Notes: generated by a model from the sequence alone, not told the origin. DNA of 64,000 nucleotides from Listeria monocytogenes (GCF_900187225.1 NZ_LT906436.1:558001-622000); one strand, 5' to 3'; positions 17,201-28,614 are shown, numbered from the stretch's first letter. Translations and numbers: made by a program.

Positions 17201-17896
17201 GTGGCAACGGGAAAACTGAATGTGTACTTAGTTAGGCACGGCAAAACGATGTTCAATACATCTCGTCGTGTGCAAGGATGGTCAGATACACCATTAACAA
17301 ATGAAGGGATCGAAGTGGCAGAATTTTTAGGTCGGGGTCTTCGTGAAATTCCATTTGATGCTGTTTATACGAGTGATCGTGGAAGAACAATTGAAACAGC
17401 TGGTATCGTTTTACGCGAAAGCAACCAGGCGCATCTGGAAATTAATGAGCTGCGCGATTTCCGTGAATTTGGTTTCGGTAAGTTCGAAGGGGAATACGAA
17501 GATATTATGTTTGGAAGAGTAATGGAACACCTTGGTTTCCGGTCGATGGAAGAAGCTTTTGAAAAATTTGGCGATGATGGTTATCAAATTATCTCAGAAA
17601 CTGTGGAAAAGATTGATGAAACTGGTATGTCTGAAAATTGGGATGAGATGGTTGCTAGATTAAAAAACGCTTTAGGTACAGTTAGTGCAGAAAATGAGGT
17701 GGAAAATGCCAACGTTTTAGTTGTTTCTCACGGAATGGCTATCAATACGATTATTTCTTTTTTTGATAAGTCATTAATTAATCCAGACTTAGCCAATGCA
17801 AGTGTTACAAGACTTGGTTTTGAAAATGGCGAATGGACAATTGAAACGGTGAATGATTTAAGTTACATTGAAGCAGGTAAATTAGTTTTAGTATAA
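17201..17896 (+). CDS. histidine phosphatase (phosphoglycerate mutase-like), second of a tandem pair
   Basis: A 231-residue paralogue of the preceding protein with Val-Arg-His-Gly-Lys-Thr near residue 12, SDRGRTIETAGIV, and VVSHGMAINTI. It starts at GTG immediately after the upstream stop, with GGGGGAG as binding site, so translation is probably coupled. The pair clearly arose by tandem duplication: the block REFGFGKFEGEY is identical in both. No glycolytic genes are nearby. Function is probably phosphatase. Confidence 0.85.
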   Translation: MATGKLNVYLVRHGKTMFNTSRRVQGWSDTPLTNEGIEVAEFLGRGLREIPFDAVYTSDRGRTIETAGIVLRESNQAHLEINELRDFREFGFGKFEGEYEDIMFGRVMEHLGFRSMEEAFEKFGDDGYQIISETVEKIDETGMSENWDEMVARLKNALGTVSAENEVENANVLVVSHGMAINTIISFFDKSLINPDLANASVTRLGFENGEWTIETVNDLSYIEAGKLVLV

Positions 17897-17934
17897 AAAA
17901 TCCAGAATGGCACTGAGGCCATTCTGGATTTTTT
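17895..17934. terminator. bidirectional intrinsic terminator
   Basis: Perfect 17-bp stem (17895-17911 with 17918-17934) with A/T flanks between convergent genes. Confidence 0.93.
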
Positions 17935-17937
17935 AAA

Positions 17938-18978
17938 TTATTTTACGAATTTAATACAAACTGGTTCAGGAACTTTTACGTCTTTTTGAAGTAATGTAAG
18001 TGCACCAGTTTCTTTGTTAACACCAAAAACAGTAACGTTATTGCTGTTTTCGTTTGTTGCAACTAAGATTTCGCCAGTGTAGTTCAGGTCGAAGTCACGT
18101 GGACCCACGCCTTCTACAGGTGTTGTTGCTGCAAGTGTTAGTGTACCGTTTTCGGCAACTGCATAACTAACGATTGCATCTTGGCCACGATTTGAAACAT
18201 ATAGGAAACGACCATCAGGAGAAATATGGATAGCGCTACCTTTATTTTCTTTGTCAAAACCTTCTGGAAGAGAAGCGATTGTTTGAATAACTTTTAACGC
18301 ACCAGTAGCTTCATCGTATTCAGCAAAAATAACTTCGGAAGTTAATTCTGTCATGATATACACATATTTAGCATTTGGATGGAAAACAAGGTTACGAGGA
18401 CCGCTTCCTGGTTTTACGTCTAGCTCGGTTACTTTTTCAAGTTTGCCAGCGTTAGCGGAATAAGTCGTTACTTTGTCCGTTCCAAGGTCACATGTGATAA
18501 CGTATTTTTGTTCTGGAGTAAAGCCAGCAAAGTGCGCATGTGGTTTTTCTTGGCGTTCGTGAACACTTTTACCAGTATGTTGAATGGTTGAAACAGAGGG
18601 CTTTAAAGCGCCATTTTCTGTTGGGTAGCTTACGATTGTGCCTAAGTGGTAGTTAGCAGAAACAACGATAGAACCATCATGAGACGCATCTACATAACAT
18701 GGCGGGTTACCTGTTTGAACATCTTGACCGATGAAAGTAAGAGAACCGTCTTCTTCAACAGAAAAAGCTGCAACTCCACCTTTATCGCCATCTTTTGCTA
18801 CAGAGTAAACGAATTTTTCGTCATCTGAAATTTTAAGATATGTTGGATTGTCCATTTTTCCAGCTAATTTATTTTCTTTGATTTCGCCGGTAGTTTTGTC
18901 GATTACTAAGCGATAGATACCTTGGCTCTCGGCTTTGGTATATGTACCGATATAAGCAGTTGCTTGATTTTTTGACAT
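17938..18978 (-). CDS. lactonase-family beta-propeller protein (6-phosphogluconolactonase type)
   Basis: A 346-residue cytoplasmic seven-bladed beta-propeller of the YbhE/Pgl lactonase family, with repeated phrases such as YSVAKDGDKGGVAAFSV, NLVFHPNAKYVYIMTELTSEV and FLYVSNRGQDAIVSY. The family hydrolyses 6-phosphogluconolactone in the pentose phosphate pathway. Many members are only assigned by fold. It is monocistronic, with the terminator shared with the phosphatase pair. Synteny suggests lmo0558. Confidence 0.85.
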   Translation of the reverse strand: MSKNQATAYIGTYTKAESQGIYRLVIDKTTGEIKENKLAGKMDNPTYLKISDDEKFVYSVAKDGDKGGVAAFSVEEDGSLTFIGQDVQTGNPPCYVDASHDGSIVVSANYHLGTIVSYPTENGALKPSVSTIQHTGKSVHERQEKPHAHFAGFTPEQKYVITCDLGTDKVTTYSANAGKLEKVTELDVKPGSGPRNLVFHPNAKYVYIMTELTSEVIFAEYDEATGALKVIQTIASLPEGFDKENKGSAIHISPDGRFLYVSNRGQDAIVSYAVAENGTLTLAATTPVEGVGPRDFDLNYTGEILVATNENSNNVTVFGVNKETGALTLLQKDVKVPEPVCIKFVK

Positions 18979-19128
18979 GCCAATTCCTCCTATATATAAG
19001 ATATTTCCTAGTTAATTATAGCATAGTAAAGAAAAGATAGAAAAATATCACGATTATTGCATTAATGTTACATTTTATTATTAAAACAGCATTTTTGATT
19101 TTTATGAAATATTTTTGTAATAAAAGTA

Positions 19129-19157
19129 TTGACTAAGACATAAAAGTAATGTAAGAT
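19129..19157 (+). promoter_or_regulatory. promoter of the rli31-type RNA / corA leader
   Basis: TTGACT (19129-19134), 17 bases, TAAGAT (19152-19157). Transcription would start near 19164. Confidence 0.75.
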
Positions 19158-19163
19158 ATACTT

Positions 19164-19348
19164 ATCCCATAGAGATTGTCATTTGAAATAAGCTAATTGA
19201 AAATAAATTACTTCCCCCATAGAAATATTCTTAATTGCTTATTTCAAATAAACACTCCTTTAAGATAGTTGTAGCACAGAATTTCCCAGATTCTGTGCTA
19301 TAATTATGTAGAAATAGAGATGCTCTGAAAATGAGGCTCTCTTTTTTT
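19164..19348 (+). ncRNA. rli31: structured small RNA upstream of corA, probably rli31
   Basis: The interval between the lactonase and the CorA genes is where L. monocytogenes rli31, a non-coding RNA linked to lysozyme resistance, is annotated (lmo0558-lmo0559, from memory). The sequence supports an RNA. A sigma-A promoter is at 19129-19157. A perfect 12-bp stem joins 19182-19193 with 19237-19248, holding a C-rich loop (CCCCC). A perfect 11-bp stem joins 19272-19282 with 19290-19300. A terminator hairpin with seven T lies at 19316-19348. The 3' end is uncertain: it may be after the second hairpin or at the terminator. If readthrough occurs it would also be the leader of the corA mRNA. Confidence 0.7.
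19316..19348 (+). terminator. terminator between the small RNA and corA
   Basis: A stem of 5 bp (AGAGA/TCTCT), a 2x2 internal loop and 3 bp, closed by a 7-base loop and followed by TTTTTTT. It lies upstream of the corA ribosome binding site, so it either ends the small RNA or works as an attenuator. Confidence 0.65.
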
Positions 19349-19368
19349 ATGACCTCAAGGAAAGTAGG

Positions 19369-20283
19369 ATGAATAAAATGTCCATTCAAACAATTTTTGG
19401 AAATGGCCAATATAATTGGATTAATATCGATACGGATAATACAGATAAACTAGCAGATTTTTACGAAGAATATCATATTGACGATGAAGTAATCGCGTAT
19501 TCGATTGATAGAAATGAACGTGCTCACTTTGAATACGACCAAAAGACCAATACTTTTGTCATTGTGTTTAATGTGCCAGATCAAAGGAAAATTGATAACC
19601 ATTATGAGACAATTCCAATGGTTTTTATAATAAAAGATAAGCAATTAATAACAATAACAAACAATGACAATCAATATATTACACGAAAAATGAAGCGTTA
19701 TTTAAAAGAATCAGATGAAGTTACTATTTTTCAATTTTTATTCAGTAGTTTGTATTTTATTATGGATGCTTTTTTTCCATATGTGGAAGAAATGGATACG
19801 GATAGAAGGACGATTAATGACAAATTGAAAATTAAAACGACGAAGAAAAATTTATTGTCATTATCAGATTTGGAGACTGGTATTGTTTATTTTGTTTCCG
19901 CATCTAAGCAAAATGCAGCGTTACTTGAACAAATGAAGGCTCATATGATTTACCGAGAGCTAAATGAAGTGGAAAAAGAACAATTTGAAGATGCTTTAAT
20001 TGAAGCGAGACAGCTTGTGGAAATGACCGGGCTGAGTTCTCAAATCTTACAGCAATTGTCAGGTACATATAATAATATTTTGAACAATAATTTGAATGAT
20101 ACGATGAAAATTTTAACGGCGCTATCCATTTTATTGACGGTTCCTACTATTATTACGGGCTTCTTTGGAATGAATATGCCACTTCCGCTAGAACATAATA
20201 CTTTTGGGTGGATTGTGACGATTTTTATTAGTGTGATTCTATGGTTCGGACTTTCTTTTATTTTACGAAAATTAATGAGATAA
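19369..20283 (+). CDS. corA: CorA-family magnesium/divalent cation transporter
   Basis: A 304-residue inner-membrane channel. The large N-terminal cytoplasmic domain (1 to about 240) ends in the long stalk helix. Two C-terminal transmembrane helices follow, with the selectivity motif Gly-Met-Asn in FFGMNMPLP between them (about residue 265). It mediates Mg2+ (or Co2+/Ni2+) flux as a pentamer. AAGGA lies seven bases before the first ATG. A second in-frame ATG four codons later also has AGGAT upstream. It is monocistronic, downstream of the rli31-type RNA and a terminator-like hairpin. Synteny suggests lmo0559. Confidence 0.9.
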   Translation: MNKMSIQTIFGNGQYNWINIDTDNTDKLADFYEEYHIDDEVIAYSIDRNERAHFEYDQKTNTFVIVFNVPDQRKIDNHYETIPMVFIIKDKQLITITNNDNQYITRKMKRYLKESDEVTIFQFLFSSLYFIMDAFFPYVEEMDTDRRTINDKLKIKTTKKNLLSLSDLETGIVYFVSASKQNAALLEQMKAHMIYRELNEVEKEQFEDALIEARQLVEMTGLSSQILQQLSGTYNNILNNNLNDTMKILTALSILLTVPTIITGFFGMNMPLPLEHNTFGWIVTIFISVILWFGLSFILRKLMR

Positions 20284-20285
20284 CA

Positions 20286-20322
20286 AAAAAGCCCTTCTTT
20301 CGGATAGAAAGAAGGGCTTTTT
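20286..20322. terminator. bidirectional intrinsic terminator
   Basis: Perfect 16-bp stem (20286-20301 with 20307-20322) between convergent corA and gdhA. Confidence 0.93.
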
Positions 20323-20325
20323 AAA

Positions 20326-21720
<1,395 letters not shown>

Positions 21721-21840
21721 TTAAATATTTTGACTATAAGGAAAAGTAGAAAACCTGACGCAAATACATGCAATGTTATAAAGAAGAAAAACATTGGCTT
21801 GTGTGCGTTAAGTAGGTCAACTTTTCTTACCTATGTTGTT

Positions 21841-21869
21841 AGTTTACACATTGTTGAGAATATTTTCAA
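21841..21869 (-). promoter_or_regulatory. promoter of gdhA
   Basis: On the minus strand TTGAAA (21869-21864), 17 bases, TAAACT (21846-21841), about 140 bases before the gdhA start, implying a long leader. Confidence 0.5.
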
Positions 21870-21881
21870 GCATAAAAACCA

Positions 21882-21896
21882 ATTTTTCTGAAATTT
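21882..21896. promoter_or_regulatory. candidate CodY box upstream of gdhA
   Basis: ATTTTTCTGAAATTT differs from the CodY consensus AATTTTCWGAAAATT at two of 15 positions and lies about 13 bases upstream of the gdhA -35. Binding is not shown by sequence. Confidence 0.5.
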
Positions 21897-21959
21897 TTTA
21901 AAATGTAGTTAATGAGAACGTTTGCTTAGGTTTTAATGAGTAGATATAGAAGATGTAAC

Positions 21960-21992
21960 AAAAAAATAACCGCACCAGGGGGATGCGGTTAA
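21960..21992 (-). terminator. intrinsic terminator downstream of the his operon
   Basis: Read on the minus strand, AACCGCA/TGCGGTT (21990-21984 with 21974-21968) is followed by a T run. It lies 200 bases beyond the hisE stop. Confidence 0.8.
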
Positions 21993-22121
21993 GGGAGTAT
22001 TAGGGAGAAATAATATTAAAGCGAGCCAAGGGATAAGACTAATTCGGATACTAGAATTATTGCTCTAACATTATTTGCTTTCTCTTGGGAAAAATGAAAG
22101 CTCTCCACATAAACAAGTATA
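21968..22121 (-). ncRNA. possible structured RNA or long 3' UTR after hisE
   Basis: The 200 bases between the hisE stop and the terminator hold no ORF. On the minus strand TATACT (22121-22116) could serve as a -10 with a poor -35. The following transcript would contain an 8-bp stem with one mismatch (22088-22081 with 22033-22026), an inner AATTC/GAATT hairpin, and the terminator. It could be an independent small RNA or just the 3' UTR of the his mRNA. I do not recognise it. Confidence 0.3.
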
Positions 22122-22194
22122 TAAAAAATGAATTTAAAAATCATGCGCTTTTTCTTACAAAAATGATCTCTAAGGTTACGAAAATGTCATGTTT

Positions 22195-22506
22195 TTATAA
22201 ATCGTTAATTTCTTTACGGTCGCGAGTGGTGCTCAATTTTCCTTCTCGTTTTTGGAGCTCCGTTTGGATGGCAACTAATGGAATATTTTTTTCGGCTAAG
22301 AGAACGAGCAAATGATAGGCCAAATCGGAGACTTCGGCAATTAACTCTTGATTATCATTTTTAGCGGCAATAACGACTTCGGTTGCTTCTTCACCAACCT
22401 TTTTGAGAATTTTATCAAGGCCTTTATCGAACAGATAGTTGGTATAGGAGCCTTCTCTTGGTTGAGTTTTACGCAGTTTAATTTCTTCATATAGGTCATT
22501 TAACAT
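22195..22506 (-). CDS. hisE: phosphoribosyl-ATP pyrophosphatase HisE
   Basis: A 103-residue all-alpha NTP pyrophosphohydrolase (MazG-like fold) that converts PR-ATP to PR-AMP, the second step of histidine synthesis. Acidic metal-binding residues lie in the [14 protein letters not shown] and [13 protein letters not shown] segments. It is the last gene of the his operon, with its start abutting the hisI stop. HisE and HisI are separate proteins here rather than a fused HisIE. Confidence 0.95.
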   Translation of the reverse strand: MLNDLYEEIKLRKTQPREGSYTNYLFDKGLDKILKKVGEEATEVVIAAKNDNQELIAEVSDLAYHLLVLLAEKNIPLVAIQTELQKREGKLSTTRDRKEINDL

Positions 22507-22824
22507 TTAAAAATCCTCCTTTATGAGATTGAAAAAGCAACTTTTTTTGCCGGTGTGGCAGGCTGGACCGATTTGGGTTACACGGATAAGTAATGTGTCG
22601 TTATCGCAATCGGTCCAGATTTGTTTTACTTTTTGAGTATGTCCGCTTGTCGCGCCCTTATTCCAAAGTTCGTTTCTGGAGCGCGAAAAAAACCAAGTAT
22701 AGCCAGTTTCAAGGGTTTTTTGGTAGCTTTCTTCGTTCATATAAGCAAGCATTAAAACGTTGCCATTTTGATCGTCTAGGATAATAGTTGGGACAAGCCC
22801 CTTAGAAAAATCAACAGAAATCAT
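22507..22824 (-). CDS. hisI: phosphoribosyl-AMP cyclohydrolase HisI
   Basis: A 105-residue cyclohydrolase opening the purine ring of PR-AMP (third step). The signature is [21 protein letters not shown] with the metal-binding Asp and Cys residues, plus the distal [12 protein letters not shown] cysteines for zinc. It overlaps hisF by 4 bp and abuts hisE, consistent with translational coupling. Confidence 0.96.
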
Positions 22825-23576
22825 GGACGGATATTCACTCCTTTTTCAAGTAAGGTTGTTTTGACATTTTTGATGCTTAGTTCGCCGTAGTGAAAAATGC
22901 TTGCAGCGAGCGCGGCGGTTGCCTTTGTTTTTTCAAAAACTTCAACCATATGTGCGGCATTACCACAGCCGCCCGAAGCAATGACTGGGACGGAAACTGC
23001 TTCTGAAATTGCTTTTGTGAGCGGGATATCGTAGCCGTTTTTGGTACCATCACCGTCCATGCTTGTTAGTAGAATTTCACCAGCACCGAGTTGGACTGCT
23101 TTTTTGGCCCATTCAATAGCATCAAGTCCGGTATCATTTCGACCGCCTCTAGTGAAGACGCTCCAGTTTGTGCCATTCCATTTGGCATCAATTGCGACAA
23201 CGATACATTGGTTTCCGAATTTTGCTGCTCCTTCTTGGATGAGTTCTGGCCGTTTGATGGCGGCGGAATTGAGCGAAATCTTGTCGGCACCAGCTTGAAG
23301 GAGTTCTTTCATGTCAGAAACACTACTGATACCTCCACCAACTGTGAGTGGAATAAAAACTTGCTCGGCAGTTCGTTCCACAACATCTATCATAGTTTGA
23401 CGGAGTTCGACAGTTGCTGTGATATCAAGAAAAACGAGCTCATCGGCACCAGCTTCATTATAAGCTTTAGCAATTTCGACGGGGTCACCGACATCTGTTA
23501 AGGAAACAAAATTAACACCTTTGACAACTCGACCTGCTGTGACATCAAGACATGGGATGATTCGTTTAGTAAGCAA
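22821..23576 (-). CDS. hisF: imidazole glycerol phosphate synthase cyclase subunit HisF
   Basis: A 251-residue TIM barrel that joins PRFAR with ammonia from HisH to make IGP and AICAR. The N-terminal [16 protein letters not shown] holds a catalytic Asp, and [11 protein letters not shown] the second. The barrel is homologous to HisA. It overlaps hisA by 11 bp and hisI by 4 bp. Confidence 0.96.
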
Positions 23577-24288
23577 TTTGTTCCACCTCTACAATATCTG
23601 ACATAGAAATATGATGATTATAAAGGGCTTTTCCGGCAATTGCTCCGTATAAGCCGAGTTGGGCGAGTGCTTCCAAATCTGCGCGACTGCTCACTCCGCC
23701 AGAAGCAATTAAACTAACTTTAACGTGTTCTTTGAGATTTGCCATTTGTTCTAAATTAGGTCCAGTTAGCGTGCCATCACGGCTAATATCAGTGTAAATG
23801 ATTGTCTCAACACCCACTTTTTCCATTTGTTTAGCCAAATCTAAATAGCTTACCTGACTGACATCTAACCAACCTCTTGTTGCGACAAAGCCGTTTTTGG
23901 CATCGATACCTGCTGCGATTTTAGTTCCGTATTTTTGGACTGCCGCACGTAGGAAATCTGGATCTGTTAGAGCGGCGGAACCTATAATCACACGGTCAAT
24001 GCCGGATTCAAGATAATAATCCACTTGCGCCATGCTACGAATTCCTCCACCAACTTGAACGGGGATTTTAGCTGCTTTTTTCATTTTTTGGATGATTTCT
24101 AGGTTGATGGGGCGTCCTTCTAATGCACCGTCGAGGTCGACGATATGCAAATAGGTTGCGCCGTCTGTAGCAAATGCTTTTGCTTGGGCAATTGGGTCTT
24201 CATTGACAACTGTTTTTTTAGAGAAGTCGCCTTGGAAGAGACGGACGCACTGTCCATTTTTTAAGTCTATTGCTGGGAAGATTTGCAT
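23566..24288 (-). CDS. hisA: ProFAR isomerase HisA
   Basis: A 240-residue TIM barrel performing the Amadori rearrangement of ProFAR to PRFAR. Catalytic Asp8 lies in [13 protein letters not shown] and the second Asp in [14 protein letters not shown]. It overlaps hisH by 22 bp, an unusually long overlap in this compact operon. Confidence 0.96.
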
Positions 24289-24893
24289 GAACGAATGACC
24301 TCCTTAAAACCTTTTAAAATTTCAAGACCGATTTGGCCACTTTTTTCAGGATGGAACTGTGCTCCGTAAATATTGCCGTTATTTATCATGCCAGGAATAT
24401 TAATAGAATAGCCACTTGTTGCGATAATGTAATCTTCAGGACAGTTGGCATAGTAAGAATGAACGTAATAGACATATTCTCCAGCGAGTTTTTTTGTAAG
24501 CGGGGTGGTGCGTTTGATTTCTAGTTGATTCCAGCCCATGTGTGGAACGGCAAATGCGGATTCGTCTGGTAGCATATCGACATGACCGGGAATGAGGCCG
24601 AGTCCTTTAGTATAGCCATGTTCATTACTTGATTCGAGTAAAAGTTGCATACCAAGGCATACGCCAAGAATTGGTTTACCAGTGGCAGCGATTTCTTTTA
24701 AAGTTTTATCAAGCCCGCGCCGAATGAGTTCTTTCATAGCTTCAGGATAAGCGCCAACTCCTGGTAAAATAACGCCGTCAGCCTGTGAGATTTCTGTTGC
24801 ATCACTAGAAATTTTGTTTTGTAGTCCGATGAAATCAAGTGCTTTGCTGATACTTTTCGTGTTTCCTGTATCATAGTCAATAATTACAATCAT
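24267..24893 (-). CDS. hisH: imidazole glycerol phosphate synthase glutaminase subunit HisH
   Basis: A 208-residue class I glutamine amidotransferase supplying ammonia to HisF. The nucleophile is the cysteine of GVCLGMQLL (about residue 80), and the His-Glu pair is in QFHPEKSG. Its start abuts the hisB stop. Confidence 0.96.
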   Translation of the reverse strand: MIVIIDYDTGNTKSISKALDFIGLQNKISSDATEISQADGVILPGVGAYPEAMKELIRRGLDKTLKEIAATGKPILGVCLGMQLLLESSNEHGYTKGLGLIPGHVDMLPDESAFAVPHMGWNQLEIKRTTPLTKKLAGEYVYYVHSYYANCPEDYIIATSGYSINIPGMINNGNIYGAQFHPEKSGQIGLEILKGFKEVIRSCKSSQQ

Positions 24894-25478
24894 TTACAGG
24901 ACCCCTTTAGTTGAATTTACACCTTTGATTTCTGGATTAATCGTGATTGCTTCGCGAAGAGCACGACCGAATGCTTTAAAAAGTGCTTCGATTTTATGGT
25001 GCGTGTTTTTGCCATAAAGGACGCGGAGGTGGAGGTTCATTTCGGTATTAAAGGCGACTGCTTGGAAAAATTCTTCCACTAATTCTGTGTCAAAATCGCC
25101 GAGTTTAGGGTTTGTTAATTCGGCGTCAAAAACTAGATAAGAACGTCCGCTTAAATCTAGTGCGCAAAAGCCAAGTGATTCGTCCATTGGGACATAAGCA
25201 GAGCCGTAGCGATTAATGCTCGCTTTATCAGCAAGTGCTTCTTTTAAACAAAGTCCGAGTGTGATTCCGATGTCTTCTACGGTGTGATGCGCATCGACAT
25301 AGGTATCACCATCTGCTTTTACATTTAAAGTTACTCGGCTATGCTTGGCGAAAAGGGTAAGCATGTGATCCAAAAATCCGACTCCAGTAGAAATAGTTGA
25401 TTCTACTTGGGAATCTAGATTAATGGAGAGCTCTATAGAAGTTTCAGCAGTAACACGGGTTTTAGTAGCTGTTCTCAT
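24894..25478 (-). CDS. hisB: imidazoleglycerol-phosphate dehydratase HisB
   Basis: A 194-residue monofunctional dehydratase (no phosphatase domain, as is usual in Firmicutes). The manganese-binding histidine motifs are [11 protein letters not shown] and [12 protein letters not shown]. The missing phosphatase is supplied by hisJ, divergently encoded at the head of the operon. Confidence 0.97.
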   Translation of the reverse strand: MRTATKTRVTAETSIELSINLDSQVESTISTGVGFLDHMLTLFAKHSRVTLNVKADGDTYVDAHHTVEDIGITLGLCLKEALADKASINRYGSAYVPMDESLGFCALDLSGRSYLVFDAELTNPKLGDFDTELVEEFFQAVAFNTEMNLHLRVLYGKNTHHKIEALFKAFGRALREAITINPEIKGVNSTKGVL

Positions 25479-26762
25479 TTAGTTTTCCTCCTCGAAACGA
25501 ATTTGAATGGCTTTGGCATGGGCATCTAGGCCTTCTTTTTTAGCAAGTAAAACAATAGCGTCTTTTTCTTTTGCGAGTGCTTCTTTTGTGTAAGAAATAA
25601 AGGCAGAACGTTTCGTGAAATCTTCCACGCCGAGAGGAGAGAAGAATTTCGCGGTACCACTTGTAGGTAAGACGTGATTTGGTCCGGCAAAATAGTCGCC
25701 AAGAGGTTCCGATGCATAGCTTCCTAAGAAAATCGAACCGGCATTTTTAATTTGATTGAGGTAATTCATTGGATTTTCAAGTTGTACTTCTAAGTGTTCA
25801 GGAGCGATTTCGTTCATAATATCAAACATTTCTTGCGTATTTGCTGCGATAATGATTTTCCCTTGTGTTTCGATGGATTTCTGAGCAATCGCTTTTCGAG
25901 GTAAATTTTCTAGCTGTTTATTAATTTCGTTCTGAGTTTCCTCGGCGATTTTTTTACTAGTAGTGATTAAGATAGCACGAGCTAAAATATCATGCTCTGC
26001 TTGGGAGAGTAAGTCGGAAGCAATGAAAGCGGGATTGGCATTTTCATCTGCGAGCACGACGATTTCGGATGGACCAGCTATCATGTCGATATCAACTAAG
26101 CCAAACACTTCACGTTTGGCAGTGGCGACATAGATATTTCCAGGACCGACGATTTTATCTACTTTAGGGATGGATTCTGTTCCGTGAGCAAGAGCTGCGA
26201 TTCCATGCGCACCACCAACTTGGTAAATTTCGTCCACACCAGCTAGTTGAGCCGCGGCTAAAACGTGAGGATTAATACCGTTTTCGGCAGGAGGGGTGAT
26301 CATTACGATTCGCTTTACTCCAGCAATTTTGGCAGGCAACACATTCATTAATACCGATGATGGATAGGCTGCCGTGCCACCGGGAACGTATATGCCGACG
26401 GTTTCTAGTGGACGAATTAATTGACCGCGAATGACGCCATCTTTTTCGCTATCAAGAAAAGCATGTTGTTTTTGCTTGCTGTGGAAACTTTCGATATTTG
26501 CTTTTGCTTGTTGGAGTGCGACTAGAAAGGCAGGGTCGACTTTGGAACTTGCACTTTGGATGTCAGCGGTCTGGACGCGTAGTTCGGTGAGCCGTACGCC
26601 GTCAAACTGGGATGTGAAGTCAAACAGGGCTTGGTCGCCATCTTTTTTTACTTTTTCGATAATCGATTTTACTTCGGATTCGACTTGGAGTGAATTATTG
26701 GTATTGTTTTCTGCTTTGAATTCGTTTAATAGCTCGTTTATTGTTCCGGTTAAAATTTTCAT
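25479..26762 (-). CDS. hisD: histidinol dehydrogenase HisD
   Basis: A 427-residue zinc enzyme oxidising histidinol to histidine in two NAD steps. Recognisable segments are [39 protein letters not shown] and the catalytic-histidine region EHLEVQ. It overlaps hisG by 4 bp. Confidence 0.96.
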   Translation of the reverse strand: MKILTGTINELLNEFKAENNTNNSLQVESEVKSIIEKVKKDGDQALFDFTSQFDGVRLTELRVQTADIQSASSKVDPAFLVALQQAKANIESFHSKQKQHAFLDSEKDGVIRGQLIRPLETVGIYVPGGTAAYPSSVLMNVLPAKIAGVKRIVMITPPAENGINPHVLAAAQLAGVDEIYQVGGAHGIAALAHGTESIPKVDKIVGPGNIYVATAKREVFGLVDIDMIAGPSEIVVLADENANPAFIASDLLSQAEHDILARAILITTSKKIAEETQNEINKQLENLPRKAIAQKSIETQGKIIIAANTQEMFDIMNEIAPEHLEVQLENPMNYLNQIKNAGSIFLGSYASEPLGDYFAGPNHVLPTSGTAKFFSPLGVEDFTKRSAFISYTKEALAKEKDAIVLLAKKEGLDAHAKAIQIRFEEEN

Positions 26763-27400
26763 TCAGCGAGCTCCTCCTTTATCGCTTGTTCTAATTGGTC
26801 GATTAAATGGAAAATTTGCGTTTTATTTTGTTTTAAGGATGCTTTGTTAACAATTAGACGGGCGGAGATTGGATACATTTTTTCATAAATAATTAAGCCA
26901 TTTTCTTTTAAAGTGGAGCCAGTTTCGACGATATCTATGATGGCATCAGCAAGATCAAGCACTGGTGCAATTTCGACGGATCCTTCGATTTTGATAATTT
27001 CTACATCTTCGCCTTTTTCACGGAAAAATTTGGAGGCGACTGTTGGATACTTGGTAGCAATGATTTTTCGTCGATAACTGCTCGGGTCAAAATCAGGTGT
27101 AGAAGCGAGACAAAACTGGCATTTACCGATTTCAAGGTCGAGCATTTCGTAATGAGATTTGGATGCTTCCATTAAAACATCTTTACCAACGATTCCAATA
27201 TCCGCAACCCCATGTTTCACATAAGTCATGACATCAACTGCTTTTACTAAAATAAAAGAAATCGGTTGAGTGCTACTATGAAAGATAAGTTTGCGTTTTT
27301 TATCTGTCATAGAAGAACAGTCAATCCCAGCTTTTTCCAAAAGGGCTACTGCGTCTTTTTCGAGGCGTCCTTTCGTTAGCGCAATTTTTAGAGCTTTCAT
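26759..27400 (-). CDS. hisG: ATP phosphoribosyltransferase HisG, short form
   Basis: A 213-residue catalytic subunit for the first, committed step (ATP plus PRPP to PR-ATP). It is the short form without the C-terminal regulatory domain and so needs His[23 protein letters not shown] opens the protein, and [13 protein letters not shown] carries the PRPP-binding region. The start at 27400 overlaps the hisZ stop as ATGA with GGGAGG upstream. The longer frame into hisZ is not used. Confidence 0.95.
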   Translation of the reverse strand: MKALKIALTKGRLEKDAVALLEKAGIDCSSMTDKKRKLIFHSSTQPISFILVKAVDVMTYVKHGVADIGIVGKDVLMEASKSHYEMLDLEIGKCQFCLASTPDFDPSSYRRKIIATKYPTVASKFFREKGEDVEIIKIEGSVEIAPVLDLADAIIDIVETGSTLKENGLIIYEKMYPISARLIVNKASLKQNKTQIFHLIDQLEQAIKEELAE

Positions 27401-28578
27401 AAGTCTGCCTCCCTTTGAAAAATAGTTTGGATGCCTTGCCTCGAGACATGGATAACGGCTGGAATATGCCATTTTTTTGCGAAAGAGATAGCGTTTGTCG
27501 GAGTTTCAAAAAAACTTAATTCGCTATTTGGTGTTTCTTGCATGAGTTTTTCTGCTTGTTGGATTGCGTCTAGGTCGTAGTGAATTAAAAGGCTTGTAGA
27601 AACTTGCTTTTTGATGACGCCAGCGCGGTTTTGTAGGGTTGTGAGGGAGTCAAGATTAAGAGCCAAACCAACTGCTGGGGAGGAAGCGCTGGTGAATTGT
27701 TCTAGGAGGTGATCGTAACGGCCGCCGCTTAAAAAATTATCAGCAGCAAGGTCAGCATATCCTCTAAAAATTATACCTGTATAATAATGAAAATCTTGCA
27801 CGAGTCCTAAATCGACACTAATATCTGCTGTGTAAGAAACAGCTTCCACAATGGTTTCCATTTCACGCAGTGCCGTTAAAATGCCTTTGTCCGTTGTTAA
27901 ATTTTTGGCTTGTTTTAAAATCGCTGTCGCTGGTCCAAATAATCGTGGTAGTGCTAAAATGAAATCGTCAAGCGTACTCGGATTATCGGCTACAAATCGC
28001 TTAATACCAGTTAAACTTTTATTCTGAATCAGCAAGCGAAAATCAATTTCAGCTGTTTCGGAGAGATTTAAAAGGTTGGTTACGCGTCTATAAATTGCTG
28101 CATGTCCGAGTTCAATTTGAAAATTCGGAATTTCTAGAGCATTTAAAACTCCAATCCCAATCAAAATGCATTCAATCTCTGCTTTAATCGAAGGGTAGCC
28201 AATGATTTCAATACCTGCTTGCGTTTGTTCGTTTTGTTCGCCACCAAAATCTTCATTTGCGCGAAAAATTTTTCCGCTATAAGAAAGTTTTAGAGGGAGC
28301 ATCACACCAGTGGTACTAACAACTCGACCAATCGGAAGTGTCATATCCGGCCTAAGAACCGTCAAGCGACCTTTTTCGTCAAAGAAACGATACAACTTCG
28401 CATCGGCTTGATGTTCAGAGGAAAAGACATCTTCAAACTCGATAACAGGCGTTTCAATCCGCTTAAATCCGCGTTTTTCAAAATAATGATTCACTTGTTG
28501 CTCAATTTTGTATGCAGCTCGTGCTTCACGAAAAAGTTTATCACGTGTTCCAGTTGGTAAGTTCTTATTTAAGTTCAT
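27397..28578 (-). CDS. hisZ: ATP phosphoribosyltransferase regulatory subunit HisZ
   Basis: A 393-residue paralogue of histidyl-tRNA synthetase lacking the anticodon-binding domain. It activates short HisG and confers histidine feedback inhibition. The class II synthetase motifs are visible ([52 protein letters not shown]). It is the first gene of the nine-gene hisZGDBHAFIE operon, with AAAGGAG upstream. No T-box leader was seen. A plain sigma-A promoter lies 37 bases upstream. Confidence 0.93.
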   Translation of the reverse strand: MNLNKNLPTGTRDKLFREARAAYKIEQQVNHYFEKRGFKRIETPVIEFEDVFSSEHQADAKLYRFFDEKGRLTVLRPDMTLPIGRVVSTTGVMLPLKLSYSGKIFRANEDFGGEQNEQTQAGIEIIGYPSIKAEIECILIGIGVLNALEIPNFQIELGHAAIYRRVTNLLNLSETAEIDFRLLIQNKSLTGIKRFVADNPSTLDDFILALPRLFGPATAILKQAKNLTTDKGILTALREMETIVEAVSYTADISVDLGLVQDFHYYTGIIFRGYADLAADNFLSGGRYDHLLEQFTSASSPAVGLALNLDSLTTLQNRAGVIKKQVSTSLLIHYDLDAIQQAEKLMQETPNSELSFFETPTNAISFAKKWHIPAVIHVSRQGIQTIFQREADL

Positions 28579-28614
28579 CTGGTTAGCTCCTTTACGATAT
28601 TTTAGTTTATTAGC

